Origin: Gracilimonas sp031581265
GTDB taxonomy: Bacteria > Bacteroidota > Rhodothermia > Balneolales > Balneolaceae
NCBI RefSeq assembly: GCF_031581265.1
Contig: NZ_JAVLBQ010000009.1
Coordinates: 1 to 64,000, forward strand
Length of the DNA: 64,000 nucleotides
Direction: 5' to 3'
Shown here: positions 26,079-34,632 of the stretch, in pieces
How the letters are laid out: every line of letters begins with the position of its first letter
Position numbering within the stretch: the first letter of the stretch is position 1
The notes under the pieces: generated by a model
Databases searched by the model: none
What the model saw: only the letters and a program-made list of their open reading frames with translations
What the model was told of the DNA's origin: nothing
Translations under genes and position numbers: made by a program

Positions 26079-27110
26079 ATGAGATTATTAATACTTACGC
26101 TAATTATTATTACTAGCAATTGTTTTGCTCAAGATAAATCAGAAATGACCGAGCTGGGGTATTTTGGCTCAATTGTTAATATTCATCAGATGAATAACGA
26201 TTCTATTCTGGTGGTTAGTAATGGACTTGATAAGCATGTTCAGTTATATAGTCTATCACAGGGTGAGATTTTAAACCGAATAATAAGAGATGGAAAAGGG
26301 CCTAAAGAAGCAAAAGGAGTTGTAGCATCTGTACTGGAAAATGAAGGGAAGGAAAGTTACTTATATATAAATAGCCTGGGAGGAAAGTTCATCAAATACA
26401 ATATGAAAGATTCGACAGCTGAAGAGACTTTAACTAAGGTTGTAAATGTCTCTTTCATGCAGGTCTTTCAAGATGATTTGATTATATCTAAAAATCTGGT
26501 GGTATTTCCTGATCAAATCAAAAATCGAGATTCAATTTCAATTGGCTATGTGCTTGACAAAAACAGTTTTAAAATAAATAAAGAATTAAAAGTATCTGTT
26601 GATTTATTTGATATAGAGAATATTAAAGGATTAGAGAGATTGGATTTTTTACAAAAAATAGATTTCAAAACACATGTGGTATATCTTGAAAAAAACGAGT
26701 TTCTTTTACTTGTAAGAGGAATGAATAAAGCTTTTTATTTAGATGATTCAGGAGATGTAATCAAAGTTTTGGATTTGGGTGATGTATTGCCTTACGAAAT
26801 GGAAGTGGTAAATCATGAAATTTATGGATATGGGGTAAAAACACCAGGTATCATTAATAACATTTCCTATGTTAATTCTGATAGTAATGAAATTATCATC
26901 AGTTTTGGTCAAATTGGGGCAAATATAAGATCTGGCTATTTAAAAATAATCAAAACTGGTAGCGAGTTTATTATTTCAAAAGAAGTTTTAAGCGAACATA
27001 ATGAAGTGAACTTTTTTGATACAAATATATATATGACAGGTAAACGTGTTTATATATATGGGAAAGCAAAAACCCGTACTTCCGAATTATACTTACTTGA
27101 TACTAATTGA
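26079..27110 (+). CDS. Exported beta-propeller-like protein (6-bladed type), unknown function
   Basis: A 343-residue protein with a signal peptide (MRLLILTLIIITSNCFAQ) and repeated beta-rich segments typical of Bacteroidota 6-bladed propeller proteins: DSILVVSNGLDKHVQLYSL, then RIIRDGKGPKEAKG, a pattern common near the first blade of that family, and a late SYVNSDSNEIIISFGQIG. No catalytic motif. The start is taken at 26079; the longer frame begins inside the hairpin. It overlaps the convergent MauE-like gene by 18 bp at the 3' end. AT-rich codon use differs from nearby housekeeping genes, which together with the neighbouring toxin and pseudogenes suggests an acquired patch. Confidence 0.65.
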   Translation: MRLLILTLIIITSNCFAQDKSEMTELGYFGSIVNIHQMNNDSILVVSNGLDKHVQLYSLSQGEILNRIIRDGKGPKEAKGVVASVLENEGKESYLYINSLGGKFIKYNMKDSTAEETLTKVVNVSFMQVFQDDLIISKNLVVFPDQIKNRDSISIGYVLDKNSFKINKELKVSVDLFDIENIKGLERLDFLQKIDFKTHVVYLEKNEFLLLVRGMNKAFYLDDSGDVIKVLDLGDVLPYEMEVVNHEIYGYGVKTPGIINNISYVNSDSNEIIISFGQIGANIRSGYLKIIKTGSEFIISKEVLSEHNEVNFFDTNIYMTGKRVYIYGKAKTRTSELYLLDTN

Positions 27111-27443
27111 TTTTTTCTCTAAATAAAAATTAATTGAAAGAGAGAGAAGTATTATAGTATTAAAGATTAAATGTGAGATGTGAGTTGGCAAAGTAAATAT
27201 TTCTCCAAAACACCCACAATCAACAGGTAAATTATATAGGTATGCAAATAAGGACACAAACCAAATAGGAATAAACAGTATTAATGATACTAAGCTTTTT
27301 TTCCAGACCAAATTTGCTATAATATTTATTATCAATAGTAATGCAATAAAATAAATTAACTTTGCAATAAACTGTGTAACTGCAAACTGGAATAGTTCAA
27401 AAGTAAAAGCTATAATAAACGATAAAATAATTTCGGGCGACAA
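27093..27443 (-). CDS. MauE/DoxX-like redox-associated membrane protein (start uncertain)
   Basis: Membrane protein with three or four helices and the motif VDCGCFGEI before the last helix, typical of MauE-type proteins that help deliver disulfide or reducing power to exported partners. From TTG 27443 it has 116 residues, but the same open frame runs upstream to 27515 and encodes what looks like the missing first helix (FLIIVFVLALIGKIL). The only upstream start is ATT at 27515; an ATG two bases earlier is out of frame. So it either uses a rare start or carries a small N-terminal lesion. It converges on the propeller gene. Confidence 0.6.
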   Translation of the reverse strand: MSPEIILSFIIAFTFELFQFAVTQFIAKLIYFIALLLIINIIANLVWKKSLVSLILFIPIWFVSLFAYLYNLPVDCGCFGEIFTLPTHISHLIFNTIILLSLSINFYLEKKSISIK

Positions 27444-27645
27444 AATTTTACCAATAAGAGCTAATACAAATACTATTATAAGAAATATAACATTGGTAGT
27501 ATATATATTAAGAATTCATAAAAATAATGTAATAAATGTTTATATAAGTTGCCGTGTTCAACTCACTACTTTAACAAAGTAATGTTTTAGGATTTATCAA
27601 ATTTTTGAATGGGTTTAAATTTCAGGTTTTTAACGTTTTGCCTGA

Positions 27646-27984
27646 TCAGCTACGAAACGACTGATAGAAGTTCTGTTTCAAAGCCGATTTATTGCAGTTA
27701 CAATATTGGTTGAAATACACTTTTTCATTATCAGGGGTATTCCATTCGCTAAAATTTTTCACACCCGTAAATAAACCAGCCAAGGGCCTTCAGGCCTGCT
27801 TACTTACCTCCAAAATCTCTCCTTGCCCTAACTGCTTGGATTGGCTACCATAGGATAACTTATTGAACAAAGAAGTTTGTTTTCTCTCTGAGCGCTTGGC
27901 ATTCTGATAAGACTGGTTAAGTTGTCGCGAATAATCTGAAAATTTGCACCATTTAAGATGTGTTAAACTTTGAGATCCTTCGCG
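27646..27984 (-). pseudogene. Degraded ORF of unknown origin with one in-frame stop
   Basis: A 113-codon minus-strand frame interrupted by a single TGA at 27790-27792. The two parts contain FSDYSRQLNQSYQNAKRSER and, after the stop, FSEWNTPDNEKVYFNQYCNC. Composition looks protein-like, but I do not recognise a family. No start codon is evident; TAA bounds it upstream at 27985. The rest of the 27516-28063 gap shows nothing else. Confidence 0.25.
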
Positions 27985-28063
27985 TTAAAGTATGGACTCG
28001 AATGCACATTCTTGGGCGCTCTGGATGACAAAATCTAACCAATGAATACGCCAAAAAACTATT

Positions 28064-28573
28064 ATGAGATTATTAACGCTACTATTTTTTATTCCTGCAA
28101 TAGTGTTTGCAGCCTGCCAACCCAAAGAAACTCAAATCTCGCCATCCCCGGAAGCCGTAAATACCGTTCTCGACGACTGGCACGCTGCTGCCGCCGAAGG
28201 AGATTTTGAACGTTACTTCAATCACTTTGAAAACGATTCGTCTATTTTTATGGGCACCGACGCCACAGAGCGGTGGACGATTGCAGAATTCAAACCCTGG
28301 TCCAAACCCTATTTTGAAGATGACGGGGTAGCGTGGACTTTCACCCCAACCTTTCGCAAAATCTATTTTTCAGATAACGGCAAAGTTGCCTGGTTCGATG
28401 AAGAACTGGACACCCCGAATTTAGGTCCCGCCAGAGGGAGCGGAGTTTTGGTAAAAAATGAAAACGACTGGAAAATTGCCCATTACAACCTTACCATTCC
28501 TATTCCGAATTCCATCGTGGATGATGTAGTACAACAAATTGAAAATGAACTAAACAAAACGGAAGAACAATGA
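28064..28573 (+). CDS. SnoaL/NTF2-like (DUF4440-type) lipoprotein
   Basis: A 169-residue lipoprotein (signal MRLLTLLFFI... with lipobox VFAAC) whose mature part is a single NTF2-like cone domain: VLDDWHAAAAEGDFERYFNH, then DSSIFMGTDATERWTIAEF and GSGVLVKNENDWKIAHYNLT. Family members range from isomerases to simple ligand-binding folds, so no reaction can be assigned. Its stop overlaps the start of the M14 peptidase gene by 4 bp, so the two are co-expressed. Confidence 0.85.
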   Translation: MRLLTLLFFIPAIVFAACQPKETQISPSPEAVNTVLDDWHAAAAEGDFERYFNHFENDSSIFMGTDATERWTIAEFKPWSKPYFEDDGVAWTFTPTFRKIYFSDNGKVAWFDEELDTPNLGPARGSGVLVKNENDWKIAHYNLTIPIPNSIVDDVVQQIENELNKTEEQ

Positions 28574-31074
28574 AAAAAGGGATACTTACCTTCGTATTAC
28601 TAAGTTTTATAATCCCCCTGCAGGCACTGGCGCAGTTACAGTCGCCGGCTGAATTTTTAGGATATGAATTGGGCGAGCAATGGACGCCCCACTATAAAGT
28701 GATGAACTACTTCCGGCATGTGGCGGATGAATCAGCTATGGTTACGCTCTCCGAATATGGAAAAACCAATGAAGGTCGCGAGCTGGTGTATGCTGTGGTG
28801 ACTTCCGTTCAAAACCAAACTAATATTGAAGAGATCCGGTTAAACAACTTGAAGCTTACCGGACTTGAAGAAGGAGAGCCTACGGAAAACCAAAAGGCGA
28901 TTGTTTGGCTAAGCTATAATGTCCACGGGAACGAGACTTCATCCAGTGAAGCTGCGCTGAATACAATATATAAGTTGGTCACAGAAAATTCAGATTGGCT
29001 GCAAAATTCTGTGGTGATTATGGATCCGATGGTAAATCCCGATGGTCGCGACCGATATGTGAATTGGTTTAAGAGTGTGGTTGGAGAAGAAATTAATGTT
29101 CACCCGGAATCGCGGGAGCATAGTGAGCCGTGGCCCGGAGGTCGTACCAATCATTACTATTTCGATCTGAACCGCGATTGGGCCTGGCAAACACAGGTTG
29201 AAAGTCAGCAGCGCATAGCCGTTTACAACCAATGGATGCCCCATGTACACGTTGATTTCCATGAGCAGGGTGTAAACTCTCCCTATTATTTTGCTCCCGC
29301 TGCCGAACCGTTTCACCTTGCCATCACCGACTGGCAACGAGATTTCCAGACCATGATCGGAAAAAATCACACAAAATATTTTGATGAAGAAAACTGGCTC
29401 TATTTCACACGCGAAGTGTTTGACCTGTTTTACCCCAGCTATGGTGATACCTGGCCAACCTTCAACGGAGCCATTGGTATGACTTATGAGCAAGCAGGAC
29501 ACAGTTCTGCCGGTCTCGGAGTGATAACCGCCGAAGGAGATACGCTGACCTTAAATGACCGACTGACACATCATTCCACAACAGGACTTTCAACCGTAGA
29601 GATTACAGCTCAAAACCATGAAAGAGTTATTGAAGAGTTTTCAAATTATTTCTCAAATACCATCGAGAATGGGGATGGGGAATACAAAACGTTTGTAGTC
29701 AAGAAAAGCAGTAATCCCGATAAAGTGACCGGTCTGCTGCAATACCTGGATAAGCAAGAGATCGAATTTGGAATGGCTACCGAATCTTCCCGAACGGAAG
29801 GATATGATTATGCGACCGGCGAAACCGGCAGAGTGAATATTGAAGAAGGAGATTATGTGATAAGCACCTATCAGCCCAAAGGAACATTGGTCCGTGTACT
29901 ATTTGAGCCAAAACCGGAACTGGTGGATTCGCTGACTTATGACATCACCGCATGGGAAATGCACTATGCTTTTGGAGTGGATGGTTACGCCATTCCAGGA
30001 CAAGTAGAGGCAGGCCCGGTTGCTTCAACATCAGAAGATGACCTCACTCGGGTTATCGACAAGCCTTATGCATATTTAGCAAAATGGAATTCCCTGGATG
30101 ATTTGAAGTTTTTAGCACAGATTTTGAAAAAAGGAGTGAAGGCACGATACGCACAGGAGGGTTTTGTGCTGAATGAAGAAGAGTATGCTCCGGGAACGCT
30201 AATCATCACCCGAAATGGGAATGAGCACCTTGGAGATGAATTCGATACGATTGTGAAAGATGAGGCAGGATTGCTGAACCGGGTATTGACACCTGTAGCC
30301 ACCGGTTTTGTGGATTCCGGAAAAGATTTTGGTTCATCTGGAGTGCGATACATTGAAACTCCTAAAGTAGCACTTCTATCAGGAAGCGGAACAAGTTCTA
30401 ATACCGTAGGACACATTTGGAACTACTTCGATCAGCAAATAGATTATCCCGTAAGCCTGATTAATGTAGATGATGTGAGTTCTGTGGATTGGGATGATTA
30501 TCACGTGCTGATATTACCGAGTGTATATGGTAGTGCATTTGGAGATAGTGAAATGGACACCATCACAAGCTGGGTGCGTAGCGGAGGCACGTTAATTGCC
30601 GTTGATGGTGCCAATAATATGCTGGCCGGAAAGGATGGTTTTGATTTAGGCCGTAAAGAAAGCGAGGAAGCTGAAGAGGATGAAGACCCTGAAGATAAGC
30701 TGGTTAAGTACGGGGAAGCTTCCCGCGAACGAGCAAAGTACATGAATGCCGGTTCCATCTTCGAAACGACCATGGATAATACTCATCCTTTAGCTTTTGG
30801 ATATGGAGAGGAGTACATGTCGCTAAAGCTCGGCTCCACAGCATTCGCTTACCTGGATAACGGCTGGAATGTAGGTGTAGCCAAAGAAGAAGCACACCGA
30901 AGCGGTTTTGTGGGCAGTGAAGCTAAGAAAGATCTCGAAAACACTCTGTCGTTTGGCGTTCAAAACATGGGCCGAGGGCAGGTGGTTTATATGATCGATA
31001 ATCCATTATTCCGTGGTTTCTGGCATAATGGGAAGCTTTTGTTTGGTAATGCGGTATTCTTTGTTGGGAATTGA
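28570..31074 (+). CDS. Exported M14-family zinc carboxypeptidase with C-terminal GATase1-like domain
   Basis: An 834-residue exported protein. Signal peptide ends QALAQ (about residue 22). The peptidase M14 domain shows the first zinc pair in NVHGNETSS (H119, E122), FDLNRDWAW, VDFHEQGVNSPYYF with the third ligand near 230, and the candidate catalytic Glu in MTYEQAGH near 306. From about residue 590 a class I glutamine amidotransferase-like fold follows (KVALLSGSGTSSNTVGHIWN, then DYHVLILPSVYGSAF). This architecture recurs in Bacteroidota and Gemmatimonadota secreted peptidases. It probably degrades peptides in the periplasm or outside. It overlaps the NTF2-like gene by 4 bp. Confidence 0.88.
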   Translation: MKKGILTFVLLSFIIPLQALAQLQSPAEFLGYELGEQWTPHYKVMNYFRHVADESAMVTLSEYGKTNEGRELVYAVVTSVQNQTNIEEIRLNNLKLTGLEEGEPTENQKAIVWLSYNVHGNETSSSEAALNTIYKLVTENSDWLQNSVVIMDPMVNPDGRDRYVNWFKSVVGEEINVHPESREHSEPWPGGRTNHYYFDLNRDWAWQTQVESQQRIAVYNQWMPHVHVDFHEQGVNSPYYFAPAAEPFHLAITDWQRDFQTMIGKNHTKYFDEENWLYFTREVFDLFYPSYGDTWPTFNGAIGMTYEQAGHSSAGLGVITAEGDTLTLNDRLTHHSTTGLSTVEITAQNHERVIEEFSNYFSNTIENGDGEYKTFVVKKSSNPDKVTGLLQYLDKQEIEFGMATESSRTEGYDYATGETGRVNIEEGDYVISTYQPKGTLVRVLFEPKPELVDSLTYDITAWEMHYAFGVDGYAIPGQVEAGPVASTSEDDLTRVIDKPYAYLAKWNSLDDLKFLAQILKKGVKARYAQEGFVLNEEEYAPGTLIITRNGNEHLGDEFDTIVKDEAGLLNRVLTPVATGFVDSGKDFGSSGVRYIETPKVALLSGSGTSSNTVGHIWNYFDQQIDYPVSLINVDDVSSVDWDDYHVLILPSVYGSAFGDSEMDTITSWVRSGGTLIAVDGANNMLAGKDGFDLGRKESEEAEEDEDPEDKLVKYGEASRERAKYMNAGSIFETTMDNTHPLAFGYGEEYMSLKLGSTAFAYLDNGWNVGVAKEEAHRSGFVGSEAKKDLENTLSFGVQNMGRGQVVYMIDNPLFRGFWHNGKLLFGNAVFFVGN

Positions 31075-31080
31075 TTTAAG

Positions 31081-31126
31081 GTGTTAAAGTGTTACGGTAT
31101 AAAAATCAATCGTAACACGTTAACAC
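31081..31126. terminator. Bidirectional hairpin between convergent genes (GTGTTACGG family)
   Basis: Sixteen-bp stem with one mismatch (GTGTTAAAGTGTTACG / CGTAACACGTTAACAC) and a 14-nt loop. It is placed between the convergent M14 and Asn-synthetase-like genes; further TAACACTAAAACAC follows. No T-run, so it may work as a mRNA 3' stabiliser. Related to the hairpin at 38207-38255. Confidence 0.5.
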
Positions 31127-31147
31127 TGTAACACTAAAACACACACT

Positions 31148-32869
31148 TTAAATTCTGCGAAATACTTCAAATGCTAACCACCAGTTGAGTTCGCCGGCAA
31201 GCTTGGTGTTTTCTTCATCGTAAAACCCCCGGATCAAGTTGGTGATCTTCTTTTGATCATAGGGGGAATAATTTCGGACAGAACTTGAGTTGTGAAGGTC
31301 TCTGACATACGGCTCCAGCCGGTTCAAGAAATGGACCTGAAGCGTACTTTCATAAGATAACCCTGCTTTTTGTTTAAGTCGCATCCATAGTGCAGCGGGC
31401 ACGTCCTTTAGCCAATATGGATAGGAGGTAGTGCCTTTTACTAAATTTACTTGCTGGAGTACCGGTGCATTTTTTTTGATAATTGCTCTAAGCAATTGCG
31501 CATTTTTGCGTTGTTTGATCGGAAGGTTCAACACTTGCTGAATGAGCTCGGGCTGTAGAAACGGCATATAATTAAAAAGCTCGGCATCAGATCGGGATTG
31601 TTCCGGCCCGGCCCCGTTTGGTACCCGCGTGCGAATGGTAAAAAGATCCAACCAGTTTTCAACGCCTATATCTTTGGCTTCCGGCATAGCCTCAATTTCA
31701 TGGGTGAGCTCTTCTTCGAATCCCTGAAGCATATGCTGATGTACTTCATCAGTGAAAATATCAGCCCGGTGTAAAAAGAGGTGAGGCATTATGCGAGATA
31801 TATTTTTTTCAAGGATAGCCTTTTTTTCCTTTAGCAATAAAGACACCATAAACCGTCGGCGTGCGATCTCTCCAAAACCACCATCTACAACTGAAAGGGT
31901 TTCATTCCTGATATCATTATAAGCCTGAAGGGTGACCAAATGGGAAGGCGCAGCAGTAAATAAAACCTGCCCGACAAATTCCGGTAATTGATGTTCTAAA
32001 TCGGGAAGTTCAGGAATTGATTGTTCGAGAATTCGGTGCTTGCGATTAAAATGTGTATTTAGCTGTTGGACTGTATGTAGGTCGGGGTGCTGTTCTTCGG
32101 CAAAGGTATGAAGCCCCCAGTTGGCCTCCGGTTTTTTGAGGAGAGTGGCAAACAGTACCCGGGAATCCAGTCCGCCGGAAAGACCCAACGATAATTCCCG
32201 ATCCTGTTCTAAGGGAAGAGAAGTAAAGTGAAAAAGCCCATCTTCAAACTCTTGGGCAGAGGTTTGCTTCTTAGCGTATGTCCACCGCCGGTTACTAATT
32301 TTATTGTTATTAGGGGTGATGGAGGCATATCCACCCTGCGATAATCGATTCACCCCGTGTAAAAAACTATCATTCGAAAACTGATTAATTGCTAACCACC
32401 GGCTCCCAAATTTTTCCCAGTCAATATCAACTTCCGAAATCAGCTTTTTGATCCAGTCCAGGCGTGTTGAAAATAGTGTGTAGCCATTACCTTCATAAAT
32501 AAAAATATTCCGCAATCCCAATTGATCGGTGAAGAGCTCTAGCCGGTCATCATTCCATTTGGCAACAGCAAAATGTCCATTCATTGCAGATAAGTTTCGG
32601 GGATCTGTACTTTCTTCCTCAAGGATACGTTCCCAGTCATTATGCTGAAAAATACTCGTTGCACTCTGTTGGCGACCAATACCAATTCCGCATGTAACCC
32701 ATCCTTTTGAGTCCTCCAACTCAGACTGAAAAAATGATGTAGAAGAATGTCCCCCGGCAGTTATAAATAAGTTCTCGTTTTCAACTGAAAAGGAAGAATT
32801 GCTGCAAAGATTCCGGAGTTGTTTTCGCAGTGGGGGATTAACTCCATGAATGCCTGCAAACCATCCCAT
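31148..32869 (-). CDS. Asparagine synthetase-like amidotransferase without the N-terminal Cys
   Basis: A 573-residue protein with an AsnB-like layout: N-terminal Ntn-type glutaminase-like region (residues 1-170) and a C-terminal synthetase domain with the PPi motif LGLSGGLDSRVL near residue 220. The start MGWFAGIHG lacks Cys at position 2, the nucleophile of all class II glutaminases, so glutamine-dependent ammonia release is not expected. It may use free ammonia or another amine, or adenylate a different carboxylate as beta-lactam or lasso-peptide synthetase relatives do. The ATG overlaps the stop of the upstream TPR lipoprotein (TAATG), so they form an operon. Confidence 0.8.
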   Translation of the reverse strand: MGWFAGIHGVNPPLRKQLRNLCSNSSFSVENENLFITAGGHSSTSFFQSELEDSKGWVTCGIGIGRQQSATSIFQHNDWERILEEESTDPRNLSAMNGHFAVAKWNDDRLELFTDQLGLRNIFIYEGNGYTLFSTRLDWIKKLISEVDIDWEKFGSRWLAINQFSNDSFLHGVNRLSQGGYASITPNNNKISNRRWTYAKKQTSAQEFEDGLFHFTSLPLEQDRELSLGLSGGLDSRVLFATLLKKPEANWGLHTFAEEQHPDLHTVQQLNTHFNRKHRILEQSIPELPDLEHQLPEFVGQVLFTAAPSHLVTLQAYNDIRNETLSVVDGGFGEIARRRFMVSLLLKEKKAILEKNISRIMPHLFLHRADIFTDEVHQHMLQGFEEELTHEIEAMPEAKDIGVENWLDLFTIRTRVPNGAGPEQSRSDAELFNYMPFLQPELIQQVLNLPIKQRKNAQLLRAIIKKNAPVLQQVNLVKGTTSYPYWLKDVPAALWMRLKQKAGLSYESTLQVHFLNRLEPYVRDLHNSSSVRNYSPYDQKKITNLIRGFYDEENTKLAGELNWWLAFEVFRRI

Positions 32870-33804
32870 TAATTTCGGGCAAGTTCAGCTTCACTGGCAA
32901 TGTATCCAAAAGCAGCCCAGTTGTCTCCCTCATAAACCTGAGACCAAATTTCCCGGGCCCGGTCATCTCGCCCGTTGATATCATGCCAAAAGCCAAGTCC
33001 ATAGCCAAGGGTGGCATTATCCAGTTCTGAGTTTTCTTCTGATAGCAAATCTTCGGGGGTAAAGACTCCTTTAAAAACCATCAGAAGTTCATGGTAGCTG
33101 GTGTTTTCGATTAATTCTAAATTTGGGCTGACGGTTTCCAATAAATTACCGGCTTCCATATCGCGGCCCAGTTTACGGAGTGTCATGTATTTCCAATAGA
33201 GAAAAGCCACCCGCATATCATCATTATCAGCAATTTGAAGGCCATTATCGTAGGCGAGATTAGCCTGATCAAATTCGCCTTTCAAATAATGAGCTAAGCC
33301 CAAATGATACCAAGTGTTGGTTTGTAGTGAACTCAGCGGTTGGTTCTGTGCATTGGGTAGTCCGTCTTGCTCTACGACATCATCGGTTCCTTCAAAAAGT
33401 TGGGCAGCCTTTTGAAAATCATTGATGGCAAGATCAAATGCTCTGAGTGTAATATATCGATGTCCCCGGTGGCGATATAATCTCGGTTCTTCGGGAAATT
33501 CAATAATAGCCGATGAAAGCTGAATGATGGCCTCACGATAATCCCCAAAATAAGCTGTTTTTCTTGCTTCCCAAATGTAGCTGTCCACCGGGCGATTTTC
33601 TTCAAGAGCCAAAGCACTCAGTGAATCAATTCGGTTGACCATAGGTTCGGGAAGCGAGTCAATTTCAGTGTACAGGGTATCTTCCAGCAATGAAATTGTT
33701 TGAGTATGTTGAGGAAGATCCTCGAAGCGGGTCGTTTCATCTTGCGGCTGACAAGCCAGCATGAGTAGTGAAAGAGCTAAAAAAGAAAGTAATAGATTTT
33801 TCAT
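32869..33804 (-). CDS. TPR-containing lipoprotein
   Basis: A 311-residue protein with a lipoprotein signal (MKNLLLSFLA... LMLAC) and TPR-like helices (AIIQLSSAIIEFPEEPRLYR, then AFDLAINDFQKAAQLF and YHLGLAHYLKGEFDQANLAY). It would be anchored in the envelope facing the periplasm or surface. The stop overlaps the start of the Asn-synthetase-like gene by one base, so translation is coupled, which is odd because that partner looks cytosolic. Function not recognised. Confidence 0.78.
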   Translation of the reverse strand: MKNLLLSFLALSLLMLACQPQDETTRFEDLPQHTQTISLLEDTLYTEIDSLPEPMVNRIDSLSALALEENRPVDSYIWEARKTAYFGDYREAIIQLSSAIIEFPEEPRLYRHRGHRYITLRAFDLAINDFQKAAQLFEGTDDVVEQDGLPNAQNQPLSSLQTNTWYHLGLAHYLKGEFDQANLAYDNGLQIADNDDMRVAFLYWKYMTLRKLGRDMEAGNLLETVSPNLELIENTSYHELLMVFKGVFTPEDLLSEENSELDNATLGYGLGFWHDINGRDDRAREIWSQVYEGDNWAAFGYIASEAELARN

Positions 33805-34632
33805 GAATATCGGAGGCTAATTTGTGTAATGAACATCTTTTGGAATATATAGTTTTTAGAAGCTCATTTCTTATTGTCTTTATTCTCGGTGTGTAGCTCA
33901 CCTTCGGGGAGGTTGAGTAATGGTCTGGTTGCTCGAATTCATCGACCCCTTTCTGTCTTTCCCCTTCAACAAGGGGAAAGGACGCTTTTGTGTGTATGGG
34001 ATGCCTGAAATTAAAATGTCAAAAATCCATCTTTCCGCTCGGTGTGAATAGGATAAAATAAATTGATTTGATGAGAGCGGGGTGATGGATGGGTTTGGGG
34101 GCAAGAGGAGTTTTATGAGAGTTGGATTAGGTATGATGACGGTATAACTTATGTTTCCGTGGTCATCCGCCTGATCCGTGTCATCCGCGTTCTATTCGGT
34201 GGGTTTATCAGGATCAAACAACTTTTATCTGATATCGAACTTGTTCATTTTTTCTTGATAAAAAACGAACCAAAAAAATCAAGGCGGTCGAAAAAAGTGC
34301 TAAAGTTGACTGCATTCCGCTAAAATAAACTGAAGCTCCATCACCAATTGTTATCGCTTCTTAGTTTATCAGCGGAACAGTATATTTTTTAACGCTTCAT
34401 TTCGTCATCTTTTATACGCTCTTTTTTCTAAGGCCGAAGGAGGGGCTGACTTTTTCTAAGTTATAAGATGATAGATATAGTTTACATCTTGAACTTCTCA
34501 GCGATGATCCGCTTGATCTGTGTAATCCGCGTTTCAATACGTTGGTGTTAATGGATAGAGTATAAATGAAGGAGTGCCAATAACGAACTTTAAATTGGAT
34601 ATTGAATATTCATCTGTTCGATATTCAATATT
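33805..34632. other. 828-bp gene-free stretch holding several repeats
   Basis: Besides R2 copy 1 (33927-34100), it holds a CATCCGCCTGATCCGTGTCA-type direct repeat near 34165-34195, echoed at 34505-34535. It also holds a CTTGAT...ATCAAG hairpin (34253-34283), an imperfect long hairpin TTCCGCTAAAATAAACTGAAGC with GCTTCTTAGTTTATCAGCGG (34315-34377), and a mirror-like ATATTGAATATTCATC block (34597-34632) that recurs at 53285. No coding sequence seen. Confidence 0.6.
33927..34100 (+). repeat. R2 dispersed element, copy 1
   Basis: 174 bp nearly identical to 48235-48408. It begins GGTTGCTCGAATTCATCGAC, carries the hairpin CTTTCCCCTTCAACAAGGGGAAAG, then ATCCATCTTTCCGCTCGG, and ends GAGCGGGGTGATGGATGGG, which is partly complementary to the preceding box. 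Non-coding. Confidence 0.85.
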
